A stretch of 64,000 nucleotides of DNA from NCBI GenBank assembly GCA_913057785.1, contig CAJXPD010000015.1, positions 1 to 64,000 of the forward strand. The letters are read 5' to 3'. A program made the position numbers and the translations under genes. Origin of the DNA: an uncultured Lewinella sp. (GTDB lineage Bacteria > Bacteroidota > Bacteroidia > Chitinophagales > Saprospiraceae). The notes below the pieces were generated by a model. It searched no databases and was not told where the DNA came from. It was given only the letters and a program-made list of their open reading frames with translations. The stretch's first letter is position 1, and the number at the start of each line of letters is the position of its first letter. Of this stretch, positions 30,377-41,255 are shown in pieces.

Positions 30377-33300
30377 CTACGGCTGTTCTGTCGGTTCTTC
30401 TCCGTTCACATTGAAGTTGCCTCCTGCTACGGAGAAGTCCTCTAATCCCACTTGGCCATCGCCATTGAAATCAGCATAGTTTGGAGCGCCACCGGGATTC
30501 ACGTTTGAAGTGTTGAAGACACCACCAAGGATGGAGAAATCCTCCAGAAGCACTTTATTGTCCCCATCCACATCACCTGCCAGTAGCTCAGCGATCGTCG
30601 CTGAATTAGCTCCTTCTGTCAAGGTGATTACCTGCACGCGCTGCAAGAACCCAGCACGCTTCACTGCCACTTGGTAAGTTCCAGGAGTGATATCAGGAAT
30701 GGTCATGCTACCAGCAGCATCTGCAGTCGGTGTATAGGAAGCCACAGGGGTCTGGGCATCTGTCAAGCTGAACAAATTCACCGTGTAATCTCCACTGTAG
30801 TCTGGATTACCTGTCCCTAGATCTCTACCTTGGTTGGTGACAGTAAGTGTCAAGTCTGCACCTGCGCCTGCACAAGTAGGATCTAACTTCAGGATTAGGA
30901 TATTGGAAGTTTGACTTACTTGTTGATCTACGGCATAAGGGCCATCAGACAATACTGCGACGATGTGGTTCAATCCACCGTTGGTAGTACCTCCAGGTCC
31001 TGGTGTTTCAAGCAGGGTAACTGGAATTTCTACCGTTCCATCATTTCCAATAACAGCGGTATATAAGGTCTTACCACTCATCGCCTCATTAGCATAGAAG
31101 GTCTCATCAGGAACATTGAAAGGTGGGTTGCCGGACTGGATAAACAAGCGAGAATCCATCAACAATAAGGATACATTGGCACCAGCGGGACCGCTAACTT
31201 CGATCGTCTGATTGGCAGACTCAACACAAGTAATATCATCTTGTCCTACCGCCGTAATACTTGGTGTAGCAGGTGCGTTCTCAGCCACAATAGCTTGGCC
31301 ACCACCTAAACTACCGTCTTCATAGATATTAGAAACCAAAGTACTGCCATCGCTAAACGTGATCGTTACTGTAGCACCGATCAACTCATATCCAGAAACG
31401 GATCCAGCCCCACCTGCCCCGGGCACACCTTGAATGCTATTAGGATCGACATCTACTGTGTGGAACAAGGCCTCATTTGGATCAAAATCCGTGAAGCTGA
31501 TACTCATCACATCAAAACCGCCATTGCGCGGGGCACTGAATGGACTCGAACAAGGATCAGCTGGAGCGATCAAGCCAGTGGCCGTGGCACCACTATTCGC
31601 CGTAAAACAACTCGCCGTAGCATCTCCTCCAGCACCGACGGGATCAAATACCATATCTGGCAAGATTCCAGTGCTCAGATCGAGCGTGAAGCTGGTGATT
31701 TGTAGATTGCCCGTAGAAGTGTTCGTCAACTGGATACTGCTTCCACCAAAGGTGCTTGCACCTAGCGCTCCGTCAGGAGTAATCTCAACCAAAGCCGATG
31801 GGCTTCCAGTTGGTGGGGTTTCAGAAACTACCCATGTGAAGTTGGCACTTGCAAAAGCGGGTGGATCACACGCATCTGCAACCGTTACCGTAACATTATA
31901 TGGACTGCCATCCGCAGCACCTGCTGTACCACCAACTGCCTGTTCAGATTCTGGTCCGTTCAAGGTATTGGTAGGAACGCCAGTCGCCACATCATCTATG
32001 TGGATTAGGGCAAAACGATCTACCTTGTGCCCAGCTGAGCGCTCAGACATATTGATCGTGTAATTACCAGCAGTGGGGAAGTATGCATAGATAGGAAAAC
32101 CGTTATTGTCAATTGTTTTAGAATCCCATTTATTTCCATCAGTCCCACTTCTAAATACTTTGAAATAACCTTTATTGCCAGGATTCTCATTTCCATGGTC
32201 AGGACGGTTTTCCGCATTTCCTGCTGGATAATAGTAGGTTTGACTAGTGCTATTAGGATCCGCGATTTCATTGAGAAAAGCCTGAGTACTACTCACTGTA
32301 CCACCTTGTGAACAGAAGAAATGTACGTCCGTGGTGTTATCAATCTTGAACCAACTGTCATTCTCTTCTGAACCAACGGTACCTGTGATATCACTCTTCA
32401 TGTGGAAGCGATAAACTCCTGGAGTATTGATCTCAATATCGTAGGTTAGTACCTCACCACCGGTGGCATTACCAAAATTATTACCGGTAGCTAGCAAGAA
32501 ATCCACACCTGAATCTGCGAAAGGTTCCCAACCACCTGAAGTATTCACAAAGTCCGTTTCTGCCTCAATAATTAGTACTCCTCCATCTTCAATAAAGGCT
32601 CCTGCCACACCAGATCCAGATCCTGCATCTAAAGTTCCGGTAATCAGTCCGGTATTTTCATCAATACTTAAACTAGGCGGAAGGCCTGTAGCCGAATAGG
32701 TCAAGCCATCGCAAGGATCCGTGTCTGTAGCAGCAATCTGTAAGGAAACAGCACTTCCTTCTACGCCAGATTGCGTTCCTGGATTAATGACCACCGGAGG
32801 ATCGTTATCAGAAGCGGCAACAGTAGAGACCTGAATCCCCTTAATCGCTGGATTTTCTACGCCGTGAATCAGCTCTATATCAATCGTACCATCTGAAGTA
32901 GTGGTAAAGGTTCGAACGAAGGCTCCTTTTGGTCCAGCTACCGCATATGGATCTATATCATCAAATACAGGAGGTATAACCCCGTCAATAGAAATATCAA
33001 AAACGCGTTGTCCAGCTCCCGTGATGTCTTGAAATAGTTCAGCGAACAAAATCGCAATTTCTACTTCTGTACCTTGTGGAACCGGGAATTGCCACAACAT
33101 CTCTGGGGCGCCAGGACCATCCCAACGTTCCGTATTGAATACTTCCGTAGGAATCTCTGGAAAGGCAGCTAAGGATGGATCGGTCGTGATGATCGGTCCT
33201 GGATGAGCGCTGGCACTATTTCCACTGAAGGTACCGCCCGTAGCTGTTGCTGCAATGAGATAAGGCGAATTTCCTGCAGCTCCGAAAGCTCCAGTATCCG

Positions 33301-36300
33301 CACTCCAAACCGGAGAAGATGCATCCGCTGCAGAAAGTTGCGCACCACCTGCATTAACGCGGAATAACGCCTGGGTTTGAGAAGGCGCAAGCACGGTCCA
33401 AGTAAAGCTTGTGCTGACTAAATCATTCGTTTCACCATCACTATCATCCACCGATACAGTGACATTGTATATACCGTCATTATTAGGACCTCCTGCGGAT
33501 GCTCCAACATCTATAGTACCAATGATGTCTCCGTTGGTTGGTTCTACACTTAAGCCTGTAGGTAAGCCACTTGCGGAATAAAGTAAATTGCCATCTCCAC
33601 CAGTCGCCACAATATCAAATGGAGACGGTACCCCCTCCACACTGATTTGATCACTAATCTGACTAAGGTTGATCGGAATATCTCCGGTTGACCCAAAGCC
33701 TAGTACTTCGATAGCTGAGATCTTACCATTGTTCGCGGATGCAGGGAATGAGATACTCAAGGAACCATCACTTACGGTGATATTACCAAACGTCTTGATC
33801 GTTGCAGCTGCGGCTCCGACCTCAGCAAAAATGTCAAAGTTCAAGAGCTTATTTTCGCCTTCAATCACGATATCAAAGACTCGGGAACCCACTCCGCCAC
33901 CACCTGACAAGCCGAAGAACAACTCTGCAAAGTGTAGATTCACTTGGTACGGGCCAGTTCCGGCTACCGGGATTTCGTATTGCAGATTCGCATTGTATCG
34001 CTCCGTTTGGTACAGATCGTCGTCATCCGTATTAGCTATCGCTGCTGTAGATGAAAAGGTCTGACCATTAACAAAGAAATTATCAGCAGCCCATTCTTTA
34101 CCGGCTCCGTCCGTGTAGGCTGGACCACCGGCGTTAACCCGAATTTCTTCAGCGGGTGCTGCGTCAGGGTCGTATTCTACAATGATAATATTTGATAAGT
34201 CACTGGTAGCTCCATCATCATCGACTATTACTGCGGCAAAAATGTTGTAACCCGCTTCATCATCTGAATCTGTTAAGGTCACATTGAAATCCGCGGTGAA
34301 AGAATTACTGATGGTACTAGTTAGCTTAGTGACACCAATCACGCTATTCACTTCCCAGGGATCAATATCATATCCATCTGGGGCATTCGGGCCATTTAAT
34401 CCATCAAGGAATAAGCCCGCCTCCAGTTGTAGTAGGAGTACCTCTCCACTTACGGGACCAGTAACCGTCACCGTATGGTTTGGTGTCACCACCACGGACT
34501 GGCTAGTCACATTATCAATAGAAATAGTAGGTGCATCTGGGAGTGCATTTCGTGCCACGTTCTTGGAATCTCCCTCGCTATCATTTTCGCCACTCATCAA
34601 TTCCACTTCCCATTCTTCACCGGTGTCAAAAGTAACAATGACTTTAGCACCACTAATTTCCAAACCGGACACACTACCGGATTCATTTGGTCCTGGAGAA
34701 CTACCACCTTTTATACTGACCGGATCAATATCCAATCCGAATTCGATGGTCTCTCCACTGGCAAAGTCATTGAAATTTACCTCTAAGGAGTAAAACCCTC
34801 CTTCGTAGGACTTGCCAAAATTGTGGCTTGTATAGCCAGTACCACCATCTGAACCACCATTAAGCGTTAGGTCCTTGGAGGTTGCATCTCCCGCCGTTCC
34901 ATTGGGATCAAAGACAACCTCTGGGATAATCGCAGTAGACAGGTCAATGATAACCTTTGTTATCTGCGAGCCCGTGGATAGGTTTTCTATGAAAAAAGAT
35001 GAATTGCCAAATGTACTTCCATTGATCCCACCGGTATTAACCTCGATCTTCGCTTGTGCATCCGATGGATTCTGGGTCACTTCGAAGTAATCCCAGCTAG
35101 CGGAGAATTCCGGAGCTGGCCCAGTAGAAGTAGCAATCGGGCCAGCAGCTAGTGCCGAGGCTTGCCCATTAATGGTATAAGTACCTTGGATGGCATCCAA
35201 TAAATCTCCGGTAACAGTTACTGGGGTTCCGATATCCGTTCGGGTACCTCCATCAGCAGCATAACTTGCCTGCACTTCACCAGTGGTGGGGTCTACGCTG
35301 ATATAAATAATGATCGTAGAGGCATTTAATATACCAGCCACGTTAACCAACTGTGAGGTGGTAGAGCCGTTATTCTCTAATAATACCTGAAAGGCGGAAG
35401 ATCCACCGTTATTTCTAACGGTCACCTTCAAATAATTCTGCTGATCCCCAGTACCGATAAAGATTCCGTGGGAGGCAAAATTTTGTGGTGATTGATTATC
35501 GAAGAAAGGGCCATTGATTTGCCCTAGCACGGTGAAGGGGCCAGTGCTTGTGCTCACATTTACCGGAAACTGAAAGGCATTCTTTTGGGAGTTTCCTCCT
35601 TCGAAAGCATCACCAGCAGCCACCGATGGATCGGTATATATACCCGCTGTTCCCCCGAATACCAATTCATCTCCACTATCATCGATCAGGCCGAAGTAAT
35701 CTTGAGAACCATTGGTCATGATGCCCGTGAAACCGAGGCTACCAAAGCCATATCCGGTGGAGTTGAAGAGGTCTAAGCGTACTGGAAGATCTCCTAGACC
35801 GCCTTTACCATTAGTTGCGTCAAAACAGAAGGCATCATCCACATCTGGGATACCGTCTTGATCGTCATCCGCATCATTTAAATCTGATCGCTTGAAACCG
35901 TTAAATTCAACTACATCGTCAAAGTCAGCGGGCTTACTCGCCCCTGAGCAAGGATTGGTTCCGTTATCGATTTCATCCGCATTGGTATATCCATCATTGT
36001 CCTCATCTATCGTATCGTCGTCATTGCCTAAGCACTGACCAGGATCATTACCGTCGTAATCAGAAGGTTCAAAAATGGTAATGTTATCTGCCCCGTAGGT
36101 TACTGCCCATACGGTACCTCCGAATGCATCATCATCTCCCTGAGCAATCACATCAAGCGGATTACTTCCAAAACCAGATGCGAAAGAATCACTACAGTTA
36201 TTGGCCGGATTGGAAGGACAATTCGTTGCTACCGTTCCATCCGCATTCAAAAATACCTGATAGATGTTTCCGTTGAAGGCTGCCAATAGAAGCGTCCCCT

Positions 36301-37723
36301 TTAAGGCGTTATTAAAGTTACTAGCCGTGTATTCTGCGATACCGTTGGTGGAAGGGCCGTAATTAGCCATGGCATTGTCATCCACACCGGATTGCTGAAA
36401 ATCACATTCTATAGGATTAGCTGCCGTTACGGGTGGCCAACTTGCTGGCAGATTGTTATTCCCAGGAGCATAAAATGTACCATTGTAATACAAACCAGCG
36501 CCGTCCGGATTACCTCGGATTGGCGTTGGGTGCCCGGCATAATAATCCTTGAAAAACAGGTGCAGGCCGTTTTTATTGTTGACCTGTGGATCCGGGTTTC
36601 CATTACTTGCCACGGTCCCGTTCTGTCCGTCCAATAAGGTAATATTGTTCGGGTAAGTGGAGGGGTCTGGCCCTTGGCCTGTGGAACCCGGTTCACCATT
36701 TATGTAGTTGTTAGTGGCATCATATGATTCTTCATATTCCGGGAAACCTCCCCAGCCTCCATTGGCACCATTATCCACACCGTACATTCTGCCAGATTCT
36801 GTAAGTACGAGGTCATATAGGTTTCGCCAACCGGGTGAAAAGATTTGCACGGGGCCATTCGGATCCAGCATGGCTTGGTTTAAACCATCATCTCCCCCCC
36901 AAGGATCCGGGTGATCATTACCATTGGCCAATAGATCAGCTTTACTCACATTCTGGAGCGTAGGCAAATTGTACTTAAAAGCTGCTCCATCTCCATCGGT
37001 TTGGGTCGGTAAGGCCTCAATCACATCCAAATCTGCCTCTAGTACCGCCGCAGATAAGGCGTATTCTGTTGTAAAAGCAAAGTTGTTGGAAGGTGCACCA
37101 GCATTAGTATGTCCACCTTGGGCAATGTAAAGGATGTTGTTTTGCTCATCCAACTGCATTCCGTTAGTGGCGTGGTTCTCTTCCGACCTTGGTAAACCTC
37201 TAATTAGGTCAACTTTGGTCCAGCCGGTGCATTGGCCAGAGCCATCAATACCACCAGTACAGGTAAGCTTAGAAACGACACCGGAATTGGTATCCAAACC
37301 TGTGTCATTTCCTCCTCCACCGGCTCCAATCCGAGGATCACTAGAACTTACGTAGAGGATCGGATTGGCACCCGTGCCAGTTATTAATATCCCAGTAACC
37401 TGCCGGTTACTATTTCCAGAATTCGATCCATCATCATTGTGATTTTGGATGTTCTTCACCAGGTTGATTGTTTCTGTACTGGTGACTTCATAATCATTCG
37501 GGCCATTTCTTTGGATCGTGTAAGCGTATATGGTTCCATTCTGTTGGGAAACATATAAACGACCGTCAGGCCCGAACTGTAGAGAGGTCGGGTTGTTTGA
37601 GGACTCCCCTACCAATCCACTCGATGTAAAGTTCACTTGTCCAATCACTGACAAGGAACTCAACAGCCACGCTATAAGCAGTATGGCTTTTTGAGGTTGA
37701 AAGTTTTGTAGGAAATAGGTCAT
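30377..37723 (-). CDS. Giant secreted protein (2448 aa): sGDH/sorbosone dehydrogenase-like propeller, malectin-like domains, shared repeat modules, C-terminal dockerin-like EF-hand pair
   Basis: N-terminal FGPDGRLYVSQQNGTIYAY propeller motifs; malectin-like RVNAGGxxYTD...FAELF; C-terminal DVDGDNKVLLEDFSILGG...DFNGDGQVGLEDFSVAGG. Confidence 0.85.
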   Translation of the reverse strand: MTYFLQNFQPQKAILLIAWLLSSLSVIGQVNFTSSGLVGESSNNPTSLQFGPDGRLYVSQQNGTIYAYTIQRNGPNDYEVTSTETINLVKNIQNHNDDGSNSGNSNRQVTGILITGTGANPILYVSSSDPRIGAGGGGNDTGLDTNSGVVSKLTCTGGIDGSGQCTGWTKVDLIRGLPRSEENHATNGMQLDEQNNILYIAQGGHTNAGAPSNNFAFTTEYALSAAVLEADLDVIEALPTQTDGDGAAFKYNLPTLQNVSKADLLANGNDHPDPWGGDDGLNQAMLDPNGPVQIFSPGWRNLYDLVLTESGRMYGVDNGANGGWGGFPEYEESYDATNNYINGEPGSTGQGPDPSTYPNNITLLDGQNGTVASNGNPDPQVNNKNGLHLFFKDYYAGHPTPIRGNPDGAGLYYNGTFYAPGNNNLPASWPPVTAANPIECDFQQSGVDDNAMANYGPSTNGIAEYTASNFNNALKGTLLLAAFNGNIYQVFLNADGTVATNCPSNPANNCSDSFASGFGSNPLDVIAQGDDDAFGGTVWAVTYGADNITIFEPSDYDGNDPGQCLGNDDDTIDEDNDGYTNADEIDNGTNPCSGASKPADFDDVVEFNGFKRSDLNDADDDQDGIPDVDDAFCFDATNGKGGLGDLPVRLDLFNSTGYGFGSLGFTGIMTNGSQDYFGLIDDSGDELVFGGTAGIYTDPSVAAGDAFEGGNSQKNAFQFPVNVSTSTGPFTVLGQINGPFFDNQSPQNFASHGIFIGTGDQQNYLKVTVRNNGGSSAFQVLLENNGSTTSQLVNVAGILNASTIIIYISVDPTTGEVQASYAADGGTRTDIGTPVTVTGDLLDAIQGTYTINGQASALAAGPIATSTGPAPEFSASWDYFEVTQNPSDAQAKIEVNTGGINGSTFGNSSFFIENLSTGSQITKVIIDLSTAIIPEVVFDPNGTAGDATSKDLTLNGGSDGGTGYTSHNFGKSYEGGFYSLEVNFNDFASGETIEFGLDIDPVSIKGGSSPGPNESGSVSGLEISGAKVIVTFDTGEEWEVELMSGENDSEGDSKNVARNALPDAPTISIDNVTSQSVVVTPNHTVTVTGPVSGEVLLLQLEAGLFLDGLNGPNAPDGYDIDPWEVNSVIGVTKLTSTISNSFTADFNVTLTDSDDEAGYNIFAAVIVDDDGATSDLSNIIIVEYDPDAAPAEEIRVNAGGPAYTDGAGKEWAADNFFVNGQTFSSTAAIANTDDDDLYQTERYNANLQYEIPVAGTGPYQVNLHFAELFFGLSGGGGVGSRVFDIVIEGENKLLNFDIFAEVGAAAATIKTFGNITVSDGSLSISFPASANNGKISAIEVLGFGSTGDIPINLSQISDQISVEGVPSPFDIVATGGDGNLLYSASGLPTGLSVEPTNGDIIGTIDVGASAGGPNNDGIYNVTVSVDDSDGETNDLVSTSFTWTVLAPSQTQALFRVNAGGAQLSAADASSPVWSADTGAFGAAGNSPYLIAATATGGTFSGNSASAHPGPIITTDPSLAAFPEIPTEVFNTERWDGPGAPEMLWQFPVPQGTEVEIAILFAELFQDITGAGQRVFDISIDGVIPPVFDDIDPYAVAGPKGAFVRTFTTTSDGTIDIELIHGVENPAIKGIQVSTVAASDNDPPVVINPGTQSGVEGSAVSLQIAATDTDPCDGLTYSATGLPPSLSIDENTGLITGTLDAGSGSGVAGAFIEDGGVLIIEAETDFVNTSGGWEPFADSGVDFLLATGNNFGNATGGEVLTYDIEINTPGVYRFHMKSDITGTVGSEENDSWFKIDNTTDVHFFCSQGGTVSSTQAFLNEIADPNSTSQTYYYPAGNAENRPDHGNENPGNKGYFKVFRSGTDGNKWDSKTIDNNGFPIYAYFPTAGNYTINMSERSAGHKVDRFALIHIDDVATGVPTNTLNGPESEQAVGGTAGAADGSPYNVTVTVADACDPPAFASANFTWVVSETPPTGSPSALVEITPDGALGASTFGGSSIQLTNTSTGNLQITSFTLDLSTGILPDMVFDPVGAGGDATASCFTANSGATATGLIAPADPCSSPFSAPRNGGFDVMSISFTDFDPNEALFHTVDVDPNSIQGVPGAGGAGSVSGYELIGATVTITFSDGSTLVSNIYEDGSLGGGQAIVAENAPATPSITAVGQDDITCVESANQTIEVSGPAGANVSLLLMDSRLFIQSGNPPFNVPDETFYANEAMSGKTLYTAVIGNDGTVEIPVTLLETPGPGGTTNGGLNHIVAVLSDGPYAVDQQVSQTSNILILKLDPTCAGAGADLTLTVTNQGRDLGTGNPDYSGDYTVNLFSLTDAQTPVASYTPTADAAGSMTIPDITPGTYQVAVKRAGFLQRVQVITLTEGANSATIAELLAGDVDGDNKVLLEDFSILGGVFNTSNVNPGGAPNYADFNGDGQVGLEDFSVAGGNFNVNGEEPTEQP

Positions 37724-38990
37724 ATAGCTGAAGTTTATATTGATTGCTTAGGACTTTTAGATTCCATATTCATGCCCTACAGCAAATGCAGTGCAATCGA
37801 CTGCATAAGCAGACGGCATTTTTTCATTACTTAAATCGAAAGGAAAGTGAATGGAGAATTATCCCCATTTAGTAGTGGATTACTATAAGATGCGCCCCCT
37901 CCAGGGAGGTGGTTGTTGTGGTTGGAAAGGTTTAAGCCTTAGATAAGTAGTAGTCCATCCGTAAATCGGATTGGCTTTAGGAAGGAAATGGGGTCTTAGT
38001 GTTAGTCCCGTTTTGGCTATAGCGCAAGGCACTATTTGCTGGTAACCAAAAAACGTCATGTTTGAGCTACTTTTAAGGTCGATGTCTATGAAAATAGAAA
38101 TAGGTTAATATTAACATTAGCCTTCCACCCCTAGTGAGAACACTAAGATGGGAAAAGCGTCTAATGCTAACTAGTCTATACTTAGTTGTTTAGAACGCAT
38201 AAATACATCAGGACTAGCAAAGGCTGTTTAGACTTACTAGTCCACAAAAGGTGATTGGTAGACTATAGACACTACTTAGACAGTCTCAACAGGAATGCAT
38301 ATAGCCTGTTAGGACAGCCATGGCAGTTTTGAGCTATAATTTACCCCAATAGGTGGTTGTTTAAACTGAAACAGTAATTGTACTGAATACTGCGGGTAAT
38401 ATTCACCAAATTTTGGCAATCTTGTTGCTATAACTATTACTATGTACTTACTGAATAAAAGAGTAGATCTTTGACTATCAACTAAATATCCGATGACAAT
38501 AGATCGACGCATCGGCTCGGCCTGAAACAGCTGTAAGATCTCAGAGAGAAAACAGCTATTCAGTGAGATAGCGTACGCTGACATCGGTTTTTTTGTCAGA
38601 CTTTGTGCTGTGCCTATTTTGGTTGCAGTAGTTGTAAGGGTGTTTACTTGTCTATTTGTTTGATCCTATATGTAGTATGGTGGTTGAGTTAAAGCGCGAT
38701 TCGTACCTATAATTACTTAATATTTTAAGCCGATAGGGGGACTATGGCTCGATTGCAAATGCAAAATATAACTTTTCTCTTACATTAGCCATATTTTTAA
38801 TAATAAAAATTCATATTCCCTTCCAACTTAACAAACAAGTTACATGGCTCCTAATATTAATTAGTAACATAAACGAATATAGGACATCAGTAGGCTGATG
38901 GATATGCGGTAAGCATTTGGATTTGACACGGTTGGTATGGAAAGCTACTAATCCCGTCTTTTACAATAGATTAGATATGGGATTGTCGTG

Positions 38991-39869
38991 TTATTTTCTA
39001 AAAGGTGCGGGATGCAGTTTACTTGGTTTAAGTGGAGCTGGCATCCATTCCCCATCAGAAAGTACTGAGATCTGCTCATAACCTGATTCTAATAGTAAGG
39101 AAGTCCCGAACTCAAAGCCTTTGGTGATATTTTCGGGATGATGAGCGTCAGAAGCTAGATGAACTGGAATCCCCATCTGCTTAGATTGGATCAGTATCCG
39201 CCGTCCAGGATAAGGTTCCGCCGTTTCGTTTTTGTAGTAACCTTTTGTATTTACCTCCATAATGGAACCGACTTCCGCAATGGAAACTAGCGTTTTATCT
39301 ATCGCTTCTAGATACCATGGAGATGATTCCGAGAAGAATCGCTCCCCTCTATTCCATTTCTTGATACGATCCAGATGTGCCACAATGGTAGGTCGAAAGT
39401 CTTCGACCATCTCCCTAATCAAAGCATAATATCGCTCCACTGCAGCCTGGATACTACCATTAAAGATTTCAGTCACTCCTCGTTCAAAACACTCTACTGA
39501 CTCCTCAAACCCCCAGGGAGTCCCATCTGCAAATGCATCGACGAAGTGCACCGCTCCGATCACATAATCTAGCTCTGATTCTAGGATATGTGGACTATCC
39601 ATTGCAATTACTCCTGGGATATAGTCTACCTCCAGACTTTTGTAGACTTGAATATCCTCTTCATACATCTGCTTCAGGGTATCTATTTCGGCCAAATATC
39701 GTTCGAGCTCCTCCAAGCTCATCAGCCCCACAGCGGATCCAGGGACTGGAGCATGATCAGAAAAACCATAGGTCTTTAATCCTTGGGCTATGGCCTCTTG
39801 TAAATATTCTCTAGGACTTAGTCTTCCATCGCTGAAGTGCGAGTGGGCATGGTGATTAGCTAATTGCAT
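38991..39869 (-). CDS. PHP-domain histidinol-phosphatase-like protein
   Basis: NHHAHSHFSDGRLSPREYLQEAIAQGLKTYGFSDHAP; GAVHF; AHLDRIKKW; SDAHHPENI: PHP/HisK-type metal-site motifs. Confidence 0.85.
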   Translation of the reverse strand: MQLANHHAHSHFSDGRLSPREYLQEAIAQGLKTYGFSDHAPVPGSAVGLMSLEELERYLAEIDTLKQMYEEDIQVYKSLEVDYIPGVIAMDSPHILESELDYVIGAVHFVDAFADGTPWGFEESVECFERGVTEIFNGSIQAAVERYYALIREMVEDFRPTIVAHLDRIKKWNRGERFFSESSPWYLEAIDKTLVSIAEVGSIMEVNTKGYYKNETAEPYPGRRILIQSKQMGIPVHLASDAHHPENITKGFEFGTSLLLESGYEQISVLSDGEWMPAPLKPSKLHPAPFRK

Positions 39870-40013
39870 GACACAATATAAGCCTACGATGTAAATTCTA
39901 GATTAATCCGAGGTTGTCCCAAAATAAAATTTCAGGGAGATTGCTGATCGTGAAAAGGTATAGTCGCAAACTTCCTGACGGGCACGATAAACTAAGTGCA
40001 ATCTTAATTCAAG

Positions 40014-41144
40014 CTATGGAGCAGTTCTCCACAAGCGAGAGTATAGCTCAGGGGAAGCGTGTATGTATCGCGGATCGGATACTTTACTTTTCCATTTGGC
40101 GCTGATCATTTCGCTCGTCTGTAGTCGAGCATCGACATTTTGGAAGGTGGGATTATCAAACCACATTCGATTGGCCTTCCAGTGACAATTAATATAACTA
40201 ACAGCCTTTACGACATCTTCATTTTCTTCAATCGTCTGGAAGAAGGGTTCAAACCACTGATCCCATGCTTCCGTGGCCTGGTTTGAATTGGAGAGAATCG
40301 TTTCCTTCGTCTTACCATTTGTCTTGACCGTCTCTGTCGATATGGTGGCGGTGGCTTCGGCAATAAATACGGGTTTTCCTCTCTTACGAGCAAACTCAAT
40401 CATTTCTACTTCATCAAAACGGGAAAAGAAGGAATAACCACACCAGTCCACATACTCATCCCCCGGATACCAGCTCTCTAAAACGTTTTGATCCATTCCC
40501 CACCCATGCGACTGCCACACATAGGCCACATTTTCAACTTCCAGGCTATCATACAGATGATGGATTCGTTTAAAGGCGTCTACATACTGTTTACGGTCAT
40601 AGTGATTCCAGGCCCCTCCAAATTCATAGCCAATTCGCAAAAAGACAGGTCTTTGCCCCAAACTCTTGATCCACTCCCCAAGTGCTATGACTAAACTATC
40701 ATGGGTTCCATCGGCAACTTTGGCTTCATGATTGACAAGCTCCAAGCCAATGGCTAAGGCCATATGTTCAAAATCTGGATCAGCGATCTGTCTAGACATA
40801 TTACTAGGCCCATCACCCCAGTCATCCGTTGTGAAGACTCCAGCTAGGCCATCATAGGTAAAGCCAAACTCCTCATCCCCAGGTCGGATCTTTGTATACA
40901 TAGTAAATCCACCCGGACGTTCAAAATGATCCAAGTATCCATCGTTAAATTCCTCCAAACCACCGATAGCTGCTAATTCTTGACCTACAAAAAGGATGCA
41001 TTTGCCATCTTCAGGTTCGAATTTGGCAAGTGTTGAAGTGGGTTCTTGTGCGTTAGCATCGTTTGGTGGGTTAGCTTCGTCAGAAGCATTAGGCGCACAG
41101 GCCTGGAGGGCAATAAGCCCTAAGCCATACAAAAGCGTTCTCAT
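40014..41144 (-). CDS. GH26-like glycoside hydrolase lipoprotein (paralog A)
   Basis: Start at internal Met (MRTLLYGLGLIALQAC lipobox). RPVFLRIGYEFGGAWNHYD acid/base region; WYPGDEYVDWCGYSFF; GKPVFIAEA nucleophile region. Confidence 0.7.
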   Translation of the reverse strand: MRTLLYGLGLIALQACAPNASDEANPPNDANAQEPTSTLAKFEPEDGKCILFVGQELAAIGGLEEFNDGYLDHFERPGGFTMYTKIRPGDEEFGFTYDGLAGVFTTDDWGDGPSNMSRQIADPDFEHMALAIGLELVNHEAKVADGTHDSLVIALGEWIKSLGQRPVFLRIGYEFGGAWNHYDRKQYVDAFKRIHHLYDSLEVENVAYVWQSHGWGMDQNVLESWYPGDEYVDWCGYSFFSRFDEVEMIEFARKRGKPVFIAEATATISTETVKTNGKTKETILSNSNQATEAWDQWFEPFFQTIEENEDVVKAVSYINCHWKANRMWFDNPTFQNVDARLQTSEMISAKWKSKVSDPRYIHASPELYSRLWRTAP

Positions 41145-41255
41145 GTTTTTCTTATTTGGTTCTCCGATGCTTCTGGGCACTGCGCTCACCATTACCATTG
41201 ATATAGCACAGCTCGGACAAGCTGTCCTAGCCACAAAGTCTATCTGAGAGGTATT

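Noticed and set aside
18630-37723. Repeat-rich region considered as a CRISPR array or NRPS-like locus
   Set aside because: Repeats are in-frame protein domains of variable spacing; no short identical DNA repeats with unique spacers and no cas genes.
38309-38584. 91-aa ORF in the 37.7-39 kb intergenic region
   Set aside because: No signal, domain or clear start context; kept only as part of the intergenic observation.
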